DNA of 64,000 nt from Piscibacillus halophilus (GTDB lineage Bacteria; Bacillota; Bacilli; Bacillales; Alkalibacillaceae). The stretch lies in the NCBI RefSeq assembly GCF_900110685.1, contig NZ_FOES01000007.1, positions 25,913-89,912 on the forward strand. Direction: 5' to 3'. A program made the translations under genes and the position numbers. How positions within the stretch are numbered: the first letter of the stretch is position 1; the number at the start of each line of letters is the position of its first letter. Below the pieces are notes generated by a model. That model did no database searches, was not told the DNA's origin, and saw nothing but the letters and a program-made list of their open reading frames with translations. This document shows positions 25,454 to 34,879 of this stretch, in pieces.

Positions 25454-27958
25454 ATGAATATTAATCTAACTCGAAAAGGTAAAAGAATACAGTTGATGAC
25501 TCTTTTATTTGTGATATTTTTGCTTATATCGCTTTCGATTCAGTCATTAAATACAGCGTCTAAAACGATTGAACAAGATATTTATGACTTTTCAAGAGGA
25601 AGTTATGATATCTTGTTGAGACCTGGAGATAGTCGTACTGATCTTGAAGAGGAATTAGGTTTAGTAGAAGAAAATTATTTAGGTATTGGTCATGGTGGGA
25701 TCACATTGGAACAATGGCAAAATGTTCTGAACCGTGATGATGTTGAAGTTGCTGCACCGGTTGCTGCCATCGGACTTTATACAGCAAACGAAATCACATA
25801 CTCATTACCTGAAAGAGAAGACTCTGTTCGATATACGGTCAATTATACGACAACAGATGGCGTACATACTTATCCAATTGGTGAATCCTATACAGCTTAT
25901 TCGTTTAAAGATCCGAATCAATTCTCTACATACTCCACGATAAATAGTGAATCTCTAGTTAACGTGTTTAGTGGTGAATACCCTTCATTTAAATTCCCCT
26001 TAACTTATCACCAAGTTGTAGCCATTGATGTAGAGGAAGAGAATAAATTAACGGGAGAGGATTTTTCTTCTTTAGAAACATATGGACCAGGTCTAGCACT
26101 CTTTGAAGAAGTCCCTATTCTTGGGTTAGAAAATGGAAATATTCCATTAAAAGCATCAATACAAATTGATACAATTGACCTGGAAGATGATGAAGTTAGA
26201 GAACTTAAGAGAAAATACAAAATTAAAGACAATAGCACGTTTGGCTCACTTTCATATAGAGATAAAGAATTAAATGAACAACTTATAGATGAAATGGCTG
26301 AGCAAGAAACGGTTTCAACAGAAACTTATTCACTAGATTTTTCAGATGTGATTACACCTTTTTATGATAATTATTTATATGCAGATGATGATTATCGACT
26401 TATAAACTATACAGAAAATCCATTAGAAGATAGAGAGATATGGGGAGTAATTGAATCTGGTAGCCAGGAAACTTATTATGATGTTGAACCAGTTAACTAT
26501 CAACTTATAGGTGACAAAATTTCAGTCAAGCAATTAGGAACAGATGAACAATCGGGAATTCCCTATTACCGAGAAATCAAAGAAAGAAATAACTTTGTCT
26601 TAGATGGTGCTGAAGTTATCGAGGGAGAGGGATTCACTTTTTACCATGTTGGAAACTTCGAAGTAGATGATCATGATGATTTAGCAGCTTCTCCACTTGG
26701 TATTTATGGCATTCAACCTACATATTTATCTGAAGATCGTCACACACAAATACAGCCGACTGCTTTTCCAGGTAGCTTCATTACGACACCAGCTCATGGT
26801 CTAATATCGATAGATTGGGTAGAACGACTAAAAGGTGATAAGCCAATTGATGCTATTCGCGTCAAAATAGCCGGAATCCAAGGTTATGACCAAGTAGCAT
26901 CAGAAAAAATAAAATCGATGGCAACAGAATTTGAAGAGCAGGGCTTCACGGTTGATATTGTGGCTGGGGCCTCATACCAATCCTTAAAGATTGATGTGGA
27001 GGGCTTGGGAGAGGTTATCCAACCTTGGACAACCTTAGGTGCAGCGGATACTATTTTACAAAGCTGGGACATAGTTAAAATAATCCTAGTTACGTTTTTT
27101 ATTTTAGTTAGCTTAATCTATATGGTTTTTAGTTTTTCTCATTTAATTAAGACTAGAAGGAAAGAAGAATCACTCTTAACAAGTTTTGGTTGGAAAAAAG
27201 AGAATATAAGAAAACTGCGTCTTAAAGAATGGACAGGTTTATTAGGTATTCCTTTTATCTTGGCTTTTTTAGTTCTTCTAGTTATAAGTTTAAGGACAGA
27301 GGAGTATGTGTTATTTTTAAACCTAATTATTATTTTCACGGTGACGTGTTTGTTAATGTTTTTAGTTAGTTTATTTTATAAAAATAATCAAAATCACCCT
27401 CAGAAACCACTTGGTAATAAAACAGTCACTTGGCAAAATGCTTGGTATTATCGTCATCTAGTCTCTTTTTCTATTGTTCAGATTAGTGTTATGTCTCTTA
27501 TAATCATTTTTTTACCCCTAGTAATAAACCTACAGGAGAAAAGAACAGTTCAAACGACACTAGGTGGTTATGTTCATGGACAAATGGAAGGGTTTTACAC
27601 GGTGTTATTAGTATTTCTGTTCACCGTAGGTATTTTAACGCTAATTGAGACTTTAATATCCTTGTGGAAACAACGTTCAGATGAAATGATTCTCTTTCAT
27701 CATATCGGTTGGAGCAATAATCAAATGTATAAATTTTATTTAAAAGAAGTAGCGTTATGGTCAGCCATTTCAATATTGTTCGGTGCAATCATGAGTATTT
27801 GTCTTTATCAATTTTTATTTAGTCAGGTAGTTAATACCATTATATGGGTTGGTGTGATTAGTCTTATTTTATTTTCGTTCATATTAGTAGTTTCTTTTAT
27901 TGTACTAATAAACATGCTCCGCAGGACAACTAAATATTGGTATAAGAAGGTGGGATAA
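25454..27958 (+). CDS. large FtsX-like ABC permease
   Basis: An 834-residue membrane protein. TM1 at 13-30 is followed by a very large extracytoplasmic domain (about 31-540), TMs at about 545-570, 605-625 and 632-652, then a second FtsX-like module with TMs near 675-697, 718-738, 770-793 and 803-826. The domain is acidic and opens with RGSYDILLRPGDSRTDLEEE. The topology suggests a MacB/FtsX-type mechanotransmission permease rather than a channel. It is 67 bp after the secreted-protein gene and 3 bp before the ATPase gene, so the three probably form one system. Export, sensing or immunity against the secreted protein are the options. Confidence 0.75.
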   Translation: MNINLTRKGKRIQLMTLLFVIFLLISLSIQSLNTASKTIEQDIYDFSRGSYDILLRPGDSRTDLEEELGLVEENYLGIGHGGITLEQWQNVLNRDDVEVAAPVAAIGLYTANEITYSLPEREDSVRYTVNYTTTDGVHTYPIGESYTAYSFKDPNQFSTYSTINSESLVNVFSGEYPSFKFPLTYHQVVAIDVEEENKLTGEDFSSLETYGPGLALFEEVPILGLENGNIPLKASIQIDTIDLEDDEVRELKRKYKIKDNSTFGSLSYRDKELNEQLIDEMAEQETVSTETYSLDFSDVITPFYDNYLYADDDYRLINYTENPLEDREIWGVIESGSQETYYDVEPVNYQLIGDKISVKQLGTDEQSGIPYYREIKERNNFVLDGAEVIEGEGFTFYHVGNFEVDDHDDLAASPLGIYGIQPTYLSEDRHTQIQPTAFPGSFITTPAHGLISIDWVERLKGDKPIDAIRVKIAGIQGYDQVASEKIKSMATEFEEQGFTVDIVAGASYQSLKIDVEGLGEVIQPWTTLGAADTILQSWDIVKIILVTFFILVSLIYMVFSFSHLIKTRRKEESLLTSFGWKKENIRKLRLKEWTGLLGIPFILAFLVLLVISLRTEEYVLFLNLIIIFTVTCLLMFLVSLFYKNNQNHPQKPLGNKTVTWQNAWYYRHLVSFSIVQISVMSLIIIFLPLVINLQEKRTVQTTLGGYVHGQMEGFYTVLLVFLFTVGILTLIETLISLWKQRSDEMILFHHIGWSNNQMYKFYLKEVALWSAISILFGAIMSICLYQFLFSQVVNTIIWVGVISLILFSFILVVSFIVLINMLRRTTKYWYKKVG

Positions 27959-27961
27959 GCA

Positions 27962-28606
27962 ATGTTAAACGTCGGAAGGTTGAATAAATCTTATCTAACG
28001 GTATCAGGAGAAATATCTGTATTGAAAAATATTAATTTCAAATTAGACGAAGGCGAGTGGTTAACAATTATTGGGCGCTCGGGTTCAGGTAAAACCACTT
28101 TACTCCAGTGTCTAGCAGGGCTTATTCCGGCTGACCAAGATAGTCATATACAATTTGAGGATAAGCTAATTCATGAAGCCAAAGAAAAAGATTTACAATC
28201 CTATCGAAGAAATGATTTAGGCTTTATCTATCAAGACTACAAATTATTTGATCAATTTAATTGCGAGTTAAATGTGATGCTCCCTTTACTTCCTTTTGAG
28301 GATAAGGTCAAGTTAAAAGATAAAGCCCATCATCTATTGCAAAAAGTAAATCTCACTGAAAGAATAGAACATTATCCTTCTCAACTATCTGGAGGAGAAA
28401 AGCAAAGGGTAGCCATTGCGAGAGCTTTAATTAATGATCCAAAGTTATTAATATGTGATGAACCGACTGGTAATTTGGATCAACATAGTCGTGATGAAGT
28501 TATTCAATTATTAAAGGAATTAAACCGAACGGGAACAAGCATCATCTTAGTGACACATGATCAAGACTTAATGGATATAGGTCAACAAACACTCGAATTG
28601 CATTGA
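27962..28606 (+). CDS. MacB/LolD-type ABC ATPase
   Basis: A 214-residue ATPase with Walker A GRSGSGKTT, signature LSGGEKQRVAIARAL, Walker B LLICDEPTGNLD and H-loop LVTHD. The short length and LSGGEKQR signature place it with the LolD/MacB group, including the ATPases beside lactococcin-972-like bacteriocins. It is 3 bp after the permease gene, and the operon ends at a strong terminator. It powers the FtsX-like permease. Confidence 0.88.
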   Translation: MLNVGRLNKSYLTVSGEISVLKNINFKLDEGEWLTIIGRSGSGKTTLLQCLAGLIPADQDSHIQFEDKLIHEAKEKDLQSYRRNDLGFIYQDYKLFDQFNCELNVMLPLLPFEDKVKLKDKAHHLLQKVNLTERIEHYPSQLSGGEKQRVAIARALINDPKLLICDEPTGNLDQHSRDEVIQLLKELNRTGTSIILVTHDQDLMDIGQQTLELH

Positions 28607-28623
28607 GCGGAATACCAAATACA

Positions 28624-28672
28624 CCCCCGAATTATAAATGAACATGTATCATTTATAGTTCGGGGGTTCTTT
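28624..28672 (+). terminator. Rho-independent terminator
   Basis: Long stem with CCCCCGAA / TTCGGGGG at the base and ATAAATGA/TCATTTAT above, followed by TTCTTTT. It ends the secreted-protein/ABC operon. Confidence 0.9.
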
Positions 28673-28851
28673 TGAAATTATGTTTTTATCTAACTTCAGT
28701 TTTAAGGATTAGACCACCATGCTCCTTTGAAGTTTATGGATCAGATTCTCAATTTACAAAAAATTAATAATAGAATGACTCAATTGAGAATAAGTACCTA
28801 TATATTCTGTGTTATATTAAATTTGAAATATACATAAAGGGAGGGGAACAC

Positions 28852-30540
28852 ATGAGAAAACTAGTTTATATTCTAGTATCTCTATCATTATTAGTGCCTT
28901 CATTTAGCAGTTTAGCGGCTGAAGAAGATGATTTAGTAGACGTTCAATTACTCGGGGTGAATGACTGGCATGGTCAGATTGATTATGAAGATTACTTTGC
29001 AGATTTTGACGGTGATGGGGAAAATGACCCAGCTGGACGAGCTGATTATCTTGCAGCTTACTTAAAAGAACGTGAAGCAACAAACCCTGAGAATACACTA
29101 CTTGTTCACGCGGGTGATATGATTGGGGGGAGTCCGTTAATATCGGCTTCTTTCCAAGATGAACCGGTTGTTGAGATCATGGAAGCAATGGGAATGGATG
29201 TTGGAACGTTAGGTAACCATGAGTTTGATGAAGGTGTGGATGAACTGCTTAGAATGATTCATGGCGGAGAGCATCCAGACGGGACAGAAGGTTACGACGG
29301 TATGGATTTTCCAGTTGTAGCAGCGAATGTTCAATATAAAGACACGGAAGAGCTTCTGGTTGATCCATATGTAGTCAAAGAGGTTGAGGGTCAAAAAATT
29401 GGTTTTATTGGTGTCACTACGACAGAAACTCCTAGCATGATTATTAAAGAAGGAAACGAAAATGTTGAATTTACAGATGAAGTAGAAGCGATTAACCGTT
29501 TTGTTCCAGAATTAAAGGAGCAGGGTGTTCGTGCAATTGTCGTATTAGCTCATAACCCTGGGTATCAAGAAGGGGACGAAATCACAGGTGATGTGGCTCA
29601 TATTGCAGAAAATGTAGATGATGAAGTCGATGTTATTTTTGCTGGACATAATCATGTTGAAAATAATGGTTTAGTAGATGGCAAACTGATTGTACAAGCT
29701 TATTCTTATGGTACAGCTTTTTCAGATGTTGATTTAAAAATCGACCCTGAAACAGGGGACATTGTTGAGAAAACTGCTGAAATCGTGACAGTGGCACAGC
29801 ATGGTATGGAACCTGATCCAGAAGTAGCGGCCATTCTAGAAAAATATGAAACGTTAGTAGATGACATTAAAAATGAAGTTATTGGTGAAGCAGCGGTTCC
29901 ATTAGAAGGTGGATATGCTGAACGTGGCGATTTAGGTGACAATGCTTTAGGTAACCTAATTGCGGATGGTATGAAATGGGCGATGGATGCTGATATGGCC
30001 ATGATGAATGGTGGTGGTATTCGCGCGGATATAGATGAAGGACCGATCACATATGGTGAAGTCTTTACGGTTCAACCATTTGGCAATACGTTAGTAAAAG
30101 CTGAGCTAACAGGTGAAGCGATTATTGAAGTGTTGAATAATCAACTAAGTGAACCATACGGTCCCGATTACAGCGTGGCTGGTATGAGTTACACATGGAA
30201 TTATGATGAAATGGAAGTCATAGACGTATTCCTTCCAGATGGTTCAGAAATTGATCCTAATGAAATATATACAGTTGTGGTAAACAACTACATGTTCGGT
30301 GATGACGACAGTGGCATTGAAGACTTAGCCTTAAGTTCTGAAATTGGTCCAACAGATTTAGATGCAACTGTTGATTACATTCAATCGTTTGATGAACCGA
30401 TTGAATATGATGCAGAAGGTCGAATTCAAGAGCTTGAGCTTAATATACCTCTTAAAGACCATGCTAATGCTTCGGAACGTGCAAAAGAAAGATTAAAAGA
30501 GTTAGCTAAAAAGGGTAAATTTAAAAAAGTTAAACACTAA
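28852..30540 (+). CDS. secreted 5'-nucleotidase / metallophosphatase
   Basis: A 562-residue secreted enzyme of the UshA/YfkN family. Signal peptide at 1-22 (cut after SSLAA). The calcineurin-like metal site has NDWHG, HAGDMIGGS, GNHEFD and AGHNHVENNG, residues 30-275. The C-terminal 5'-nucleotidase domain (335-530) has GNLIADGMKWAMDADMAMMNGGGIR. It is strikingly acidic, as in halophile exoproteins. A lysine-rich C-terminal tail may bind the wall. It probably hydrolyses extracellular nucleotides for phosphate and nucleoside scavenging. Monocistronic. Confidence 0.9.
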   Translation: MRKLVYILVSLSLLVPSFSSLAAEEDDLVDVQLLGVNDWHGQIDYEDYFADFDGDGENDPAGRADYLAAYLKEREATNPENTLLVHAGDMIGGSPLISASFQDEPVVEIMEAMGMDVGTLGNHEFDEGVDELLRMIHGGEHPDGTEGYDGMDFPVVAANVQYKDTEELLVDPYVVKEVEGQKIGFIGVTTTETPSMIIKEGNENVEFTDEVEAINRFVPELKEQGVRAIVVLAHNPGYQEGDEITGDVAHIAENVDDEVDVIFAGHNHVENNGLVDGKLIVQAYSYGTAFSDVDLKIDPETGDIVEKTAEIVTVAQHGMEPDPEVAAILEKYETLVDDIKNEVIGEAAVPLEGGYAERGDLGDNALGNLIADGMKWAMDADMAMMNGGGIRADIDEGPITYGEVFTVQPFGNTLVKAELTGEAIIEVLNNQLSEPYGPDYSVAGMSYTWNYDEMEVIDVFLPDGSEIDPNEIYTVVVNNYMFGDDDSGIEDLALSSEIGPTDLDATVDYIQSFDEPIEYDAEGRIQELELNIPLKDHANASERAKERLKELAKKGKFKKVKH

Positions 30541-30552
30541 TTAATTAAGAGG

Positions 30553-30583
30553 ACTGCCGGTTTTAATGACTGGCAGTTTTTTT
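30553..30583 (+). terminator. Rho-independent terminator
   Basis: Stem ACTGCCGG / CTGGCAGT, loop TTTTAATGA, seven T. Follows the 5'-nucleotidase gene. Confidence 0.85.
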
Positions 30584-30663
30584 GTAAAATTTTTGAAGAA
30601 ATTTTTGTAATATTTTGTCGAATTACTTTAAATCTATTGAAAAAGTGGTATTATAAAATATAA

Positions 30664-30690
30664 ATATCGTTATATTTTTTATAACGATAT
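30664..30690. promoter_or_regulatory. palindrome upstream of the GGDEF gene
   Basis: Perfect 11-bp arms ATATCGTTATA / TATAACGATAT around TTTTT, ending 27 bp before the ATG of the diguanylate cyclase gene. It could be an operator for a dimeric repressor or a leader hairpin. Confidence 0.6.
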
Positions 30691-30717
30691 CTAATTTCTA
30701 ATAGCGGGGGCACCTAC

Positions 30718-32145
30718 ATGAGTGAACTGGTTAATGTCCAACATTTATTGAAAGAACAAAGTAGAATTATAGAGATGTTAGTGGCAGAAAATCTGCCTCT
30801 TAGCAAAATATTAGAGAGATTAACCGAGACGATAGCAGTGGTTTTTCCGGATGTTCGCGCGACGATCACCGAGTATAATGAAAAACTACATAGTCTGGAA
30901 AACCCTATTGGCCCTCGGTTTCCAAGGGCGTATTTAGACAGTATGGACGGCTTAAGTGTTGGACCTAAAGCAGGCTCATGTGGGACCTCTGCATACATAA
31001 ACGATCTTGTTATTGTAGAGGATGCAATGGTTGACCCTATTTGGGAGGATTATCGTGATATTGTTGAAACATATAATATTAAAGGGTGTTGGTCGATCCC
31101 AATTGTCTCAGCAACGGGTCATTTATTTGGCACTCTTGCCTTTTATCCTGATGAGTGCCGCGCACCAAGTCAGGAGGAAGTTCAAGTTTTTAATCAATTT
31201 AGTCATTTAGCTGCGATGATTATTGATAAAAAGCGTTCAGAAGAAGCGTTGAGGTTAGCCAACCGTGTTATTGAAAATAGTCCTGCAGTTATTATAAGAT
31301 GGAAAGCTGAAAAAGGTTGGCCTATTGACTATGTTTCCAATAACATTAATCAATTTGGTTATACACCGGGCTTATTTTTAAAAGAGAAAATTGACTTTTC
31401 ATTGATTGTTCATCCTAAAGATTTAGCGCGTGTAGAAGGAGAAGTGGATGAATACTTAGAACGTGGTCTTGATAAATTTAAACAAGAGTATCGAATTATT
31501 ACGGCTGATGGAAAAATTCGTTGGATTGATGACCGTACAACGGTAACTCGTAATGAACATAGAGAGATTTTATATATTGAAGGCGTATTAATTGATATAA
31601 CTGAACGAAAAGAAGCTGAACAACAAGTTTTTTATTTGGCGAACAATGATCCTTTAACAGGTATTCCAAATCGCCGCTATTTTAAGAAAAAGCTAGAAAA
31701 AGAATTGACTAAGTCAGGTCATACAGGGGATCATTTAGCTATTCTATATATAGACTGTGATAATTTTAAACAAATCAATGACGACTTAGGGCATGATACG
31801 GGAGATGAATTTTTACAACACTTGTCAAAACGACTTCGTAATTGTTTGCGTGAAGATGATATCATTGCTCGAATTGGTGGAGACGAATTCAATGTGTTGC
31901 TAACAGGCGTAGAGAAAGAGAAAGATGTTCTAAAAGTCGCGGAACGTTTAATTCGCGCTTCATCAGAACCGTGGGAAATTAAAGGGAATGTTTATCATGT
32001 CACGATTAGTATTGGTGTGGCTATTGCACCTATGGACGGAACAAGTGTGGATGATTTAATAAGGAAGGCGGATCGTGCTTTATATCAAGCCAAGGCATCG
32101 GGGAAAAATCAATTAATGTGGTATATTCCAAAAATGAGTATCTGA
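30718..32145 (+). CDS. GAF-PAS-GGDEF diguanylate cyclase
   Basis: A 475-residue cytoplasmic protein. GAF domain about 15-165 (GPKAGSCGTSAYINDLVIVED), PAS/PAC about 170-300, GGDEF domain 305-470. The active-site motif is intact (ARIGGDEFNVLL), and an RxxD inhibitory site (REDD) lies five residues before it, so it should make c-di-GMP from two GTP with product inhibition. No EAL domain. No transmembrane segment, so the signal is intracellular. A palindrome lies just upstream and a terminator overlaps the stop. Confidence 0.93.
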   Translation: MSELVNVQHLLKEQSRIIEMLVAENLPLSKILERLTETIAVVFPDVRATITEYNEKLHSLENPIGPRFPRAYLDSMDGLSVGPKAGSCGTSAYINDLVIVEDAMVDPIWEDYRDIVETYNIKGCWSIPIVSATGHLFGTLAFYPDECRAPSQEEVQVFNQFSHLAAMIIDKKRSEEALRLANRVIENSPAVIIRWKAEKGWPIDYVSNNINQFGYTPGLFLKEKIDFSLIVHPKDLARVEGEVDEYLERGLDKFKQEYRIITADGKIRWIDDRTTVTRNEHREILYIEGVLIDITERKEAEQQVFYLANNDPLTGIPNRRYFKKKLEKELTKSGHTGDHLAILYIDCDNFKQINDDLGHDTGDEFLQHLSKRLRNCLREDDIIARIGGDEFNVLLTGVEKEKDVLKVAERLIRASSEPWEIKGNVYHVTISIGVAIAPMDGTSVDDLIRKADRALYQAKASGKNQLMWYIPKMSI

Positions 32146-32177
32146 AAATGCTGCTGTGTTATTAGGCAGCATTTTTT
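32145..32177 (+). terminator. Rho-independent terminator
   Basis: Stem AAATGCTGC / GCAGCATTT with an 11-nt loop and T tail, starting at the stop codon of the GGDEF gene. Confidence 0.85.
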
Positions 32178-32203
32178 GTATATTTTGAGAGGGTGGTTAA
32201 TAC

Positions 32204-32779
32204 ATGACGGTAATCGGAATTGTAAGACATGGCATCACGGATTGGAATTTGGCTAAAAGAGCTCAAGGGAGTTCGGATATTCCTTTGAATGAAAAGGGAA
32301 TACAAGATGCCGAGAAACTAGCTAACCGGTTAAAAGATGAGAAGTGGGGTGTTCTATATTCAAGTGATTTAAGACGTGCCCACCAAACGGCTGAAATCAT
32401 TGCAACCGAATTAGAAATTCCGGTCATCACTGACGAGCGAATTCGTGAAGCTTATGGAGGTAAAATTGAAGGTACAACTAAAGCTGAACGTATTGAACGG
32501 TGGGGTGAGAACTGGTTTGAGAAAGATTTAGGCATTGAAAGTAATCAAAGTGTTGTTCGTCGGGGGATGGAATTTTTAAATGAAGTCTCAGAAAAACATC
32601 CTGATGAACCTGTATTAATCGTCTCTCATGGTTCTTTTATCCGACAGTTGTTAAATGAATTAGTGGTTGAACTGGAGAAAAAGTATCACCTTGGGAATAC
32701 ATCCATTACAAAACTTCGTCGCCATGAATCGCATTGGGAGCTCGAATTGTTCAATTGTACAAAACATTTGAATGAATAA
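32204..32779 (+). CDS. histidine phosphatase family protein
   Basis: A 191-residue phosphoglycerate-mutase-like phosphatase. GIVRHGITDWN carries the catalytic His9 in RHG, with Arg and Glu partners in SSDLRRAHQTAE and REAYGGKIEGT, and the second catalytic His in LIVSHGSFIRQ. It resembles PhoE/GpmB-like broad-specificity phosphatases of bacilli. No operon partner of known function. Confidence 0.9.
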   Translation: MTVIGIVRHGITDWNLAKRAQGSSDIPLNEKGIQDAEKLANRLKDEKWGVLYSSDLRRAHQTAEIIATELEIPVITDERIREAYGGKIEGTTKAERIERWGENWFEKDLGIESNQSVVRRGMEFLNEVSEKHPDEPVLIVSHGSFIRQLLNELVVELEKKYHLGNTSITKLRRHESHWELELFNCTKHLNE

Positions 32780-32857
32780 ATTCTCCATATCTCTTTCAAA
32801 CATTTTATGTTAAAATAATAAAAAAGTCGGAATAATGGGATTTTTGGAGGATTATGT

Positions 32858-33085
32858 ATGAAGGTCACTTCGAAAGTTTTTCTTACTATAGGTGTATTAG
32901 CCATTATTTTAGGGTGCGGTGTTTTGTTTGTTGATTTTCCCGAATTTACCCGTTGGCAGGATACATTTTCTTATATCTTATTTGAATCCGCAGCTAGAGT
33001 GTTTTGGATATTAGGGATCATTAGTTTAATCATTGGTAATCTATTATTCAAAAGAGTCAAGAAACGAAATCGCATTTTTTATTAA
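32858..33085 (+). CDS. small two-TM membrane protein
   Basis: A 75-residue protein with TMs at about 7-25 and 43-66 and a basic C-terminus (KRVKKRNR). GGAGG lies 8 nt before the ATG. A hydrophilic loop (DFPEFTRWQDTFSY) separates the segments. No family recognised; the clean ribosome binding site and terminator support it as a real gene. Confidence 0.7.
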   Translation: MKVTSKVFLTIGVLAIILGCGVLFVDFPEFTRWQDTFSYILFESAARVFWILGIISLIIGNLLFKRVKKRNRIFY

Positions 33086-33128
33086 AAAACCTTCCATGGA
33101 GCAATAGCTCACACGGAAGGTTTTTGTT
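33086..33128. terminator. bidirectional terminator
   Basis: Stem AAAACCTTCC / GGAAGGTTTT with inner GAGC/GCTC, flanked by A and T runs. It lies between the convergent small membrane gene and the lipase gene. Confidence 0.85.
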
Positions 33129-33154
33129 TAGTATGAAGACAAAGGGATATCGAA

Positions 33155-34720
33155 TTATCTATTAGATTTACCTGGAACTTTAACCGATTCAACGACGGTT
33201 CGTTTGAATGGATAGCCTTCATTTGTGGTGCCTTCGATGTCGATGGTCACGTTGTAAACGGTATTAGGTTTAGTTAATTTAATGTGGCGTTCGTGATTGG
33301 AATTGTTGGTAAAAGTCATTTTGTTACTAGCGTGGTTGGATTCGGTAATGGTATAGGTTGCTTTTTGAATGTTATGTTGACTTTGCATGTTGTAGGTTAG
33401 GTTTAGATCTCCATTTCGTTTAATATGTTTGTTCAGGTTTATTTTTTGAGTCGTTTTAAAATCATTGAATATTAGATAAGAGTCTTCTTGTTCAGAGTAG
33501 ATTTTTAACGTCCATTCACCAGGTTCGGGATTTTTCAAATCGGTCACGTGGCTTATGGCACCTTTAAAGACTCCATCGTTAAGTTCTATAGATTTGAATT
33601 CTGTAGGGTATTCGGATCCATCAGGTGCTACAAGCTTCATGGATTGTGGTTCGTGAGCGGTCATGAGATTTATATGAAGTTCTGAAACACCATCTTCCAC
33701 TGTTATAGTAATCGTATCTTGGCCTTCAGCCAGTTGACCCCCGTGAACCCACTGATTCATTATGCGTTTATTATTTTTCTGATCTTTAGGTTGTTTTTGA
33801 GTATTAAAAGTATGAGTACCTGCTAGATGGTTTTCAAAAATTGAGAAAGTGGTACCTGTACGAATTGAGGAATGATCCCAGTCACCAACTGCAACTTCAG
33901 TGCCTCCAGGTAGACGACTACTGTCGACTGTTACGGCTCCATCGTTCGAACCGTATTGAGATAAATACATACCTCCATACCAAGTCGATGAGAAAACAGA
34001 TCCCCAAGAAGTGCCTGCGAAAGTGTAATAGTCATTATGATAAGCGAGTGGTTGGGCATCGGTTTGGCTTCGGAAATCTTCCATTTCAGCCATTTGCAAA
34101 GAATAGGTTCCGTCACCTTTTGTGCCGATGACGTCCGCTAACCAACTTGCCCAGGAGCTATAGGCGAGGTCTGCGAGTTGTGAGCCGTGGTGAGGACTAG
34201 AAAGGGTAATAACATTATCAACGTATTGATGAGCGCCGTAGTAAGTTAGAGCGGCCTGTGAATCCACACCGCCTTTACTATGGGCAACGATTGTGATTGG
34301 TTTTCCATTAAAATGGTCCGAGATTTCAATGATTTTCTCAGCTAGAAGCTGCCCGTTTTCCCACATGTCTTCGTTGTAGCCACCTGCATCGTGGAGTTGA
34401 AGGAATGTCGTTTGATAACCAGCATCGTATGCCGTTTGGTACATATCATTATCTTCCCACCATGTTTGGGCGGTACTGTTTAATCCGTGTACGAAGAGAA
34501 GGATGGGTTTGTTAGGATCGAGGTTTGATGGAGTGGTGCCAGTGTACCATTCGCCGGGAGTTTCCTCATTACCATTACCGATTTTTCCCGTGATGGAGAT
34601 CTCGTCAGTTTCTTGTTGGACAAGCTTAGGTGTTTCAAGTTCTTTTGACTCAGCCGATGTTAAAGCACTTCCAAAAATAAAGAAGACCAACAGAGTTAAA
34701 AGTGAAAGTTTTCTATACAT
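33155..34720 (-). CDS. secreted lipase/esterase
   Basis: A 521-residue secreted protein. Signal peptide at 1-23 (ending TSA). The alpha/beta hydrolase core (50-300) has oxyanion loop FVHGLNSTAQTWW, nucleophile Ser in AHSKGGVDS (the AxSxG form typical of Bacillus lipases), and a His in DHSSIRTG. Residues 305-515 form a beta-rich C-terminal extension with one or two Ig/proprotein-convertase-like modules, perhaps for substrate or surface binding. It is larger than the 180-residue LipA type. Monocistronic; AGGAGG precedes the ATG. Confidence 0.88.
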   Translation of the reverse strand: MYRKLSLLTLLVFFIFGSALTSAESKELETPKLVQQETDEISITGKIGNGNEETPGEWYTGTTPSNLDPNKPILLFVHGLNSTAQTWWEDNDMYQTAYDAGYQTTFLQLHDAGGYNEDMWENGQLLAEKIIEISDHFNGKPITIVAHSKGGVDSQAALTYYGAHQYVDNVITLSSPHHGSQLADLAYSSWASWLADVIGTKGDGTYSLQMAEMEDFRSQTDAQPLAYHNDYYTFAGTSWGSVFSSTWYGGMYLSQYGSNDGAVTVDSSRLPGGTEVAVGDWDHSSIRTGTTFSIFENHLAGTHTFNTQKQPKDQKNNKRIMNQWVHGGQLAEGQDTITITVEDGVSELHINLMTAHEPQSMKLVAPDGSEYPTEFKSIELNDGVFKGAISHVTDLKNPEPGEWTLKIYSEQEDSYLIFNDFKTTQKINLNKHIKRNGDLNLTYNMQSQHNIQKATYTITESNHASNKMTFTNNSNHERHIKLTKPNTVYNVTIDIEGTTNEGYPFKRTVVESVKVPGKSNR

Positions 34721-34879
34721 AATAACCTCCTAAATTAGTATTACCTATAATTATCTATGTTTTAAAATTAAGATTAGTAGGGGCGAATGGTGTATTTTTG
34801 AATTAGGTAAAAAGGACTTGTATAAATATAGGGGAATTTTTATAATTTTGTATTATATGACCGAACAGGAGTGGTCCAG

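Noticed and set aside
33841..34131. 96-residue + strand ORF in the lipase gene
   Set aside because: Antisense shadow; the lipase frame carries the signal peptide and catalytic motifs.
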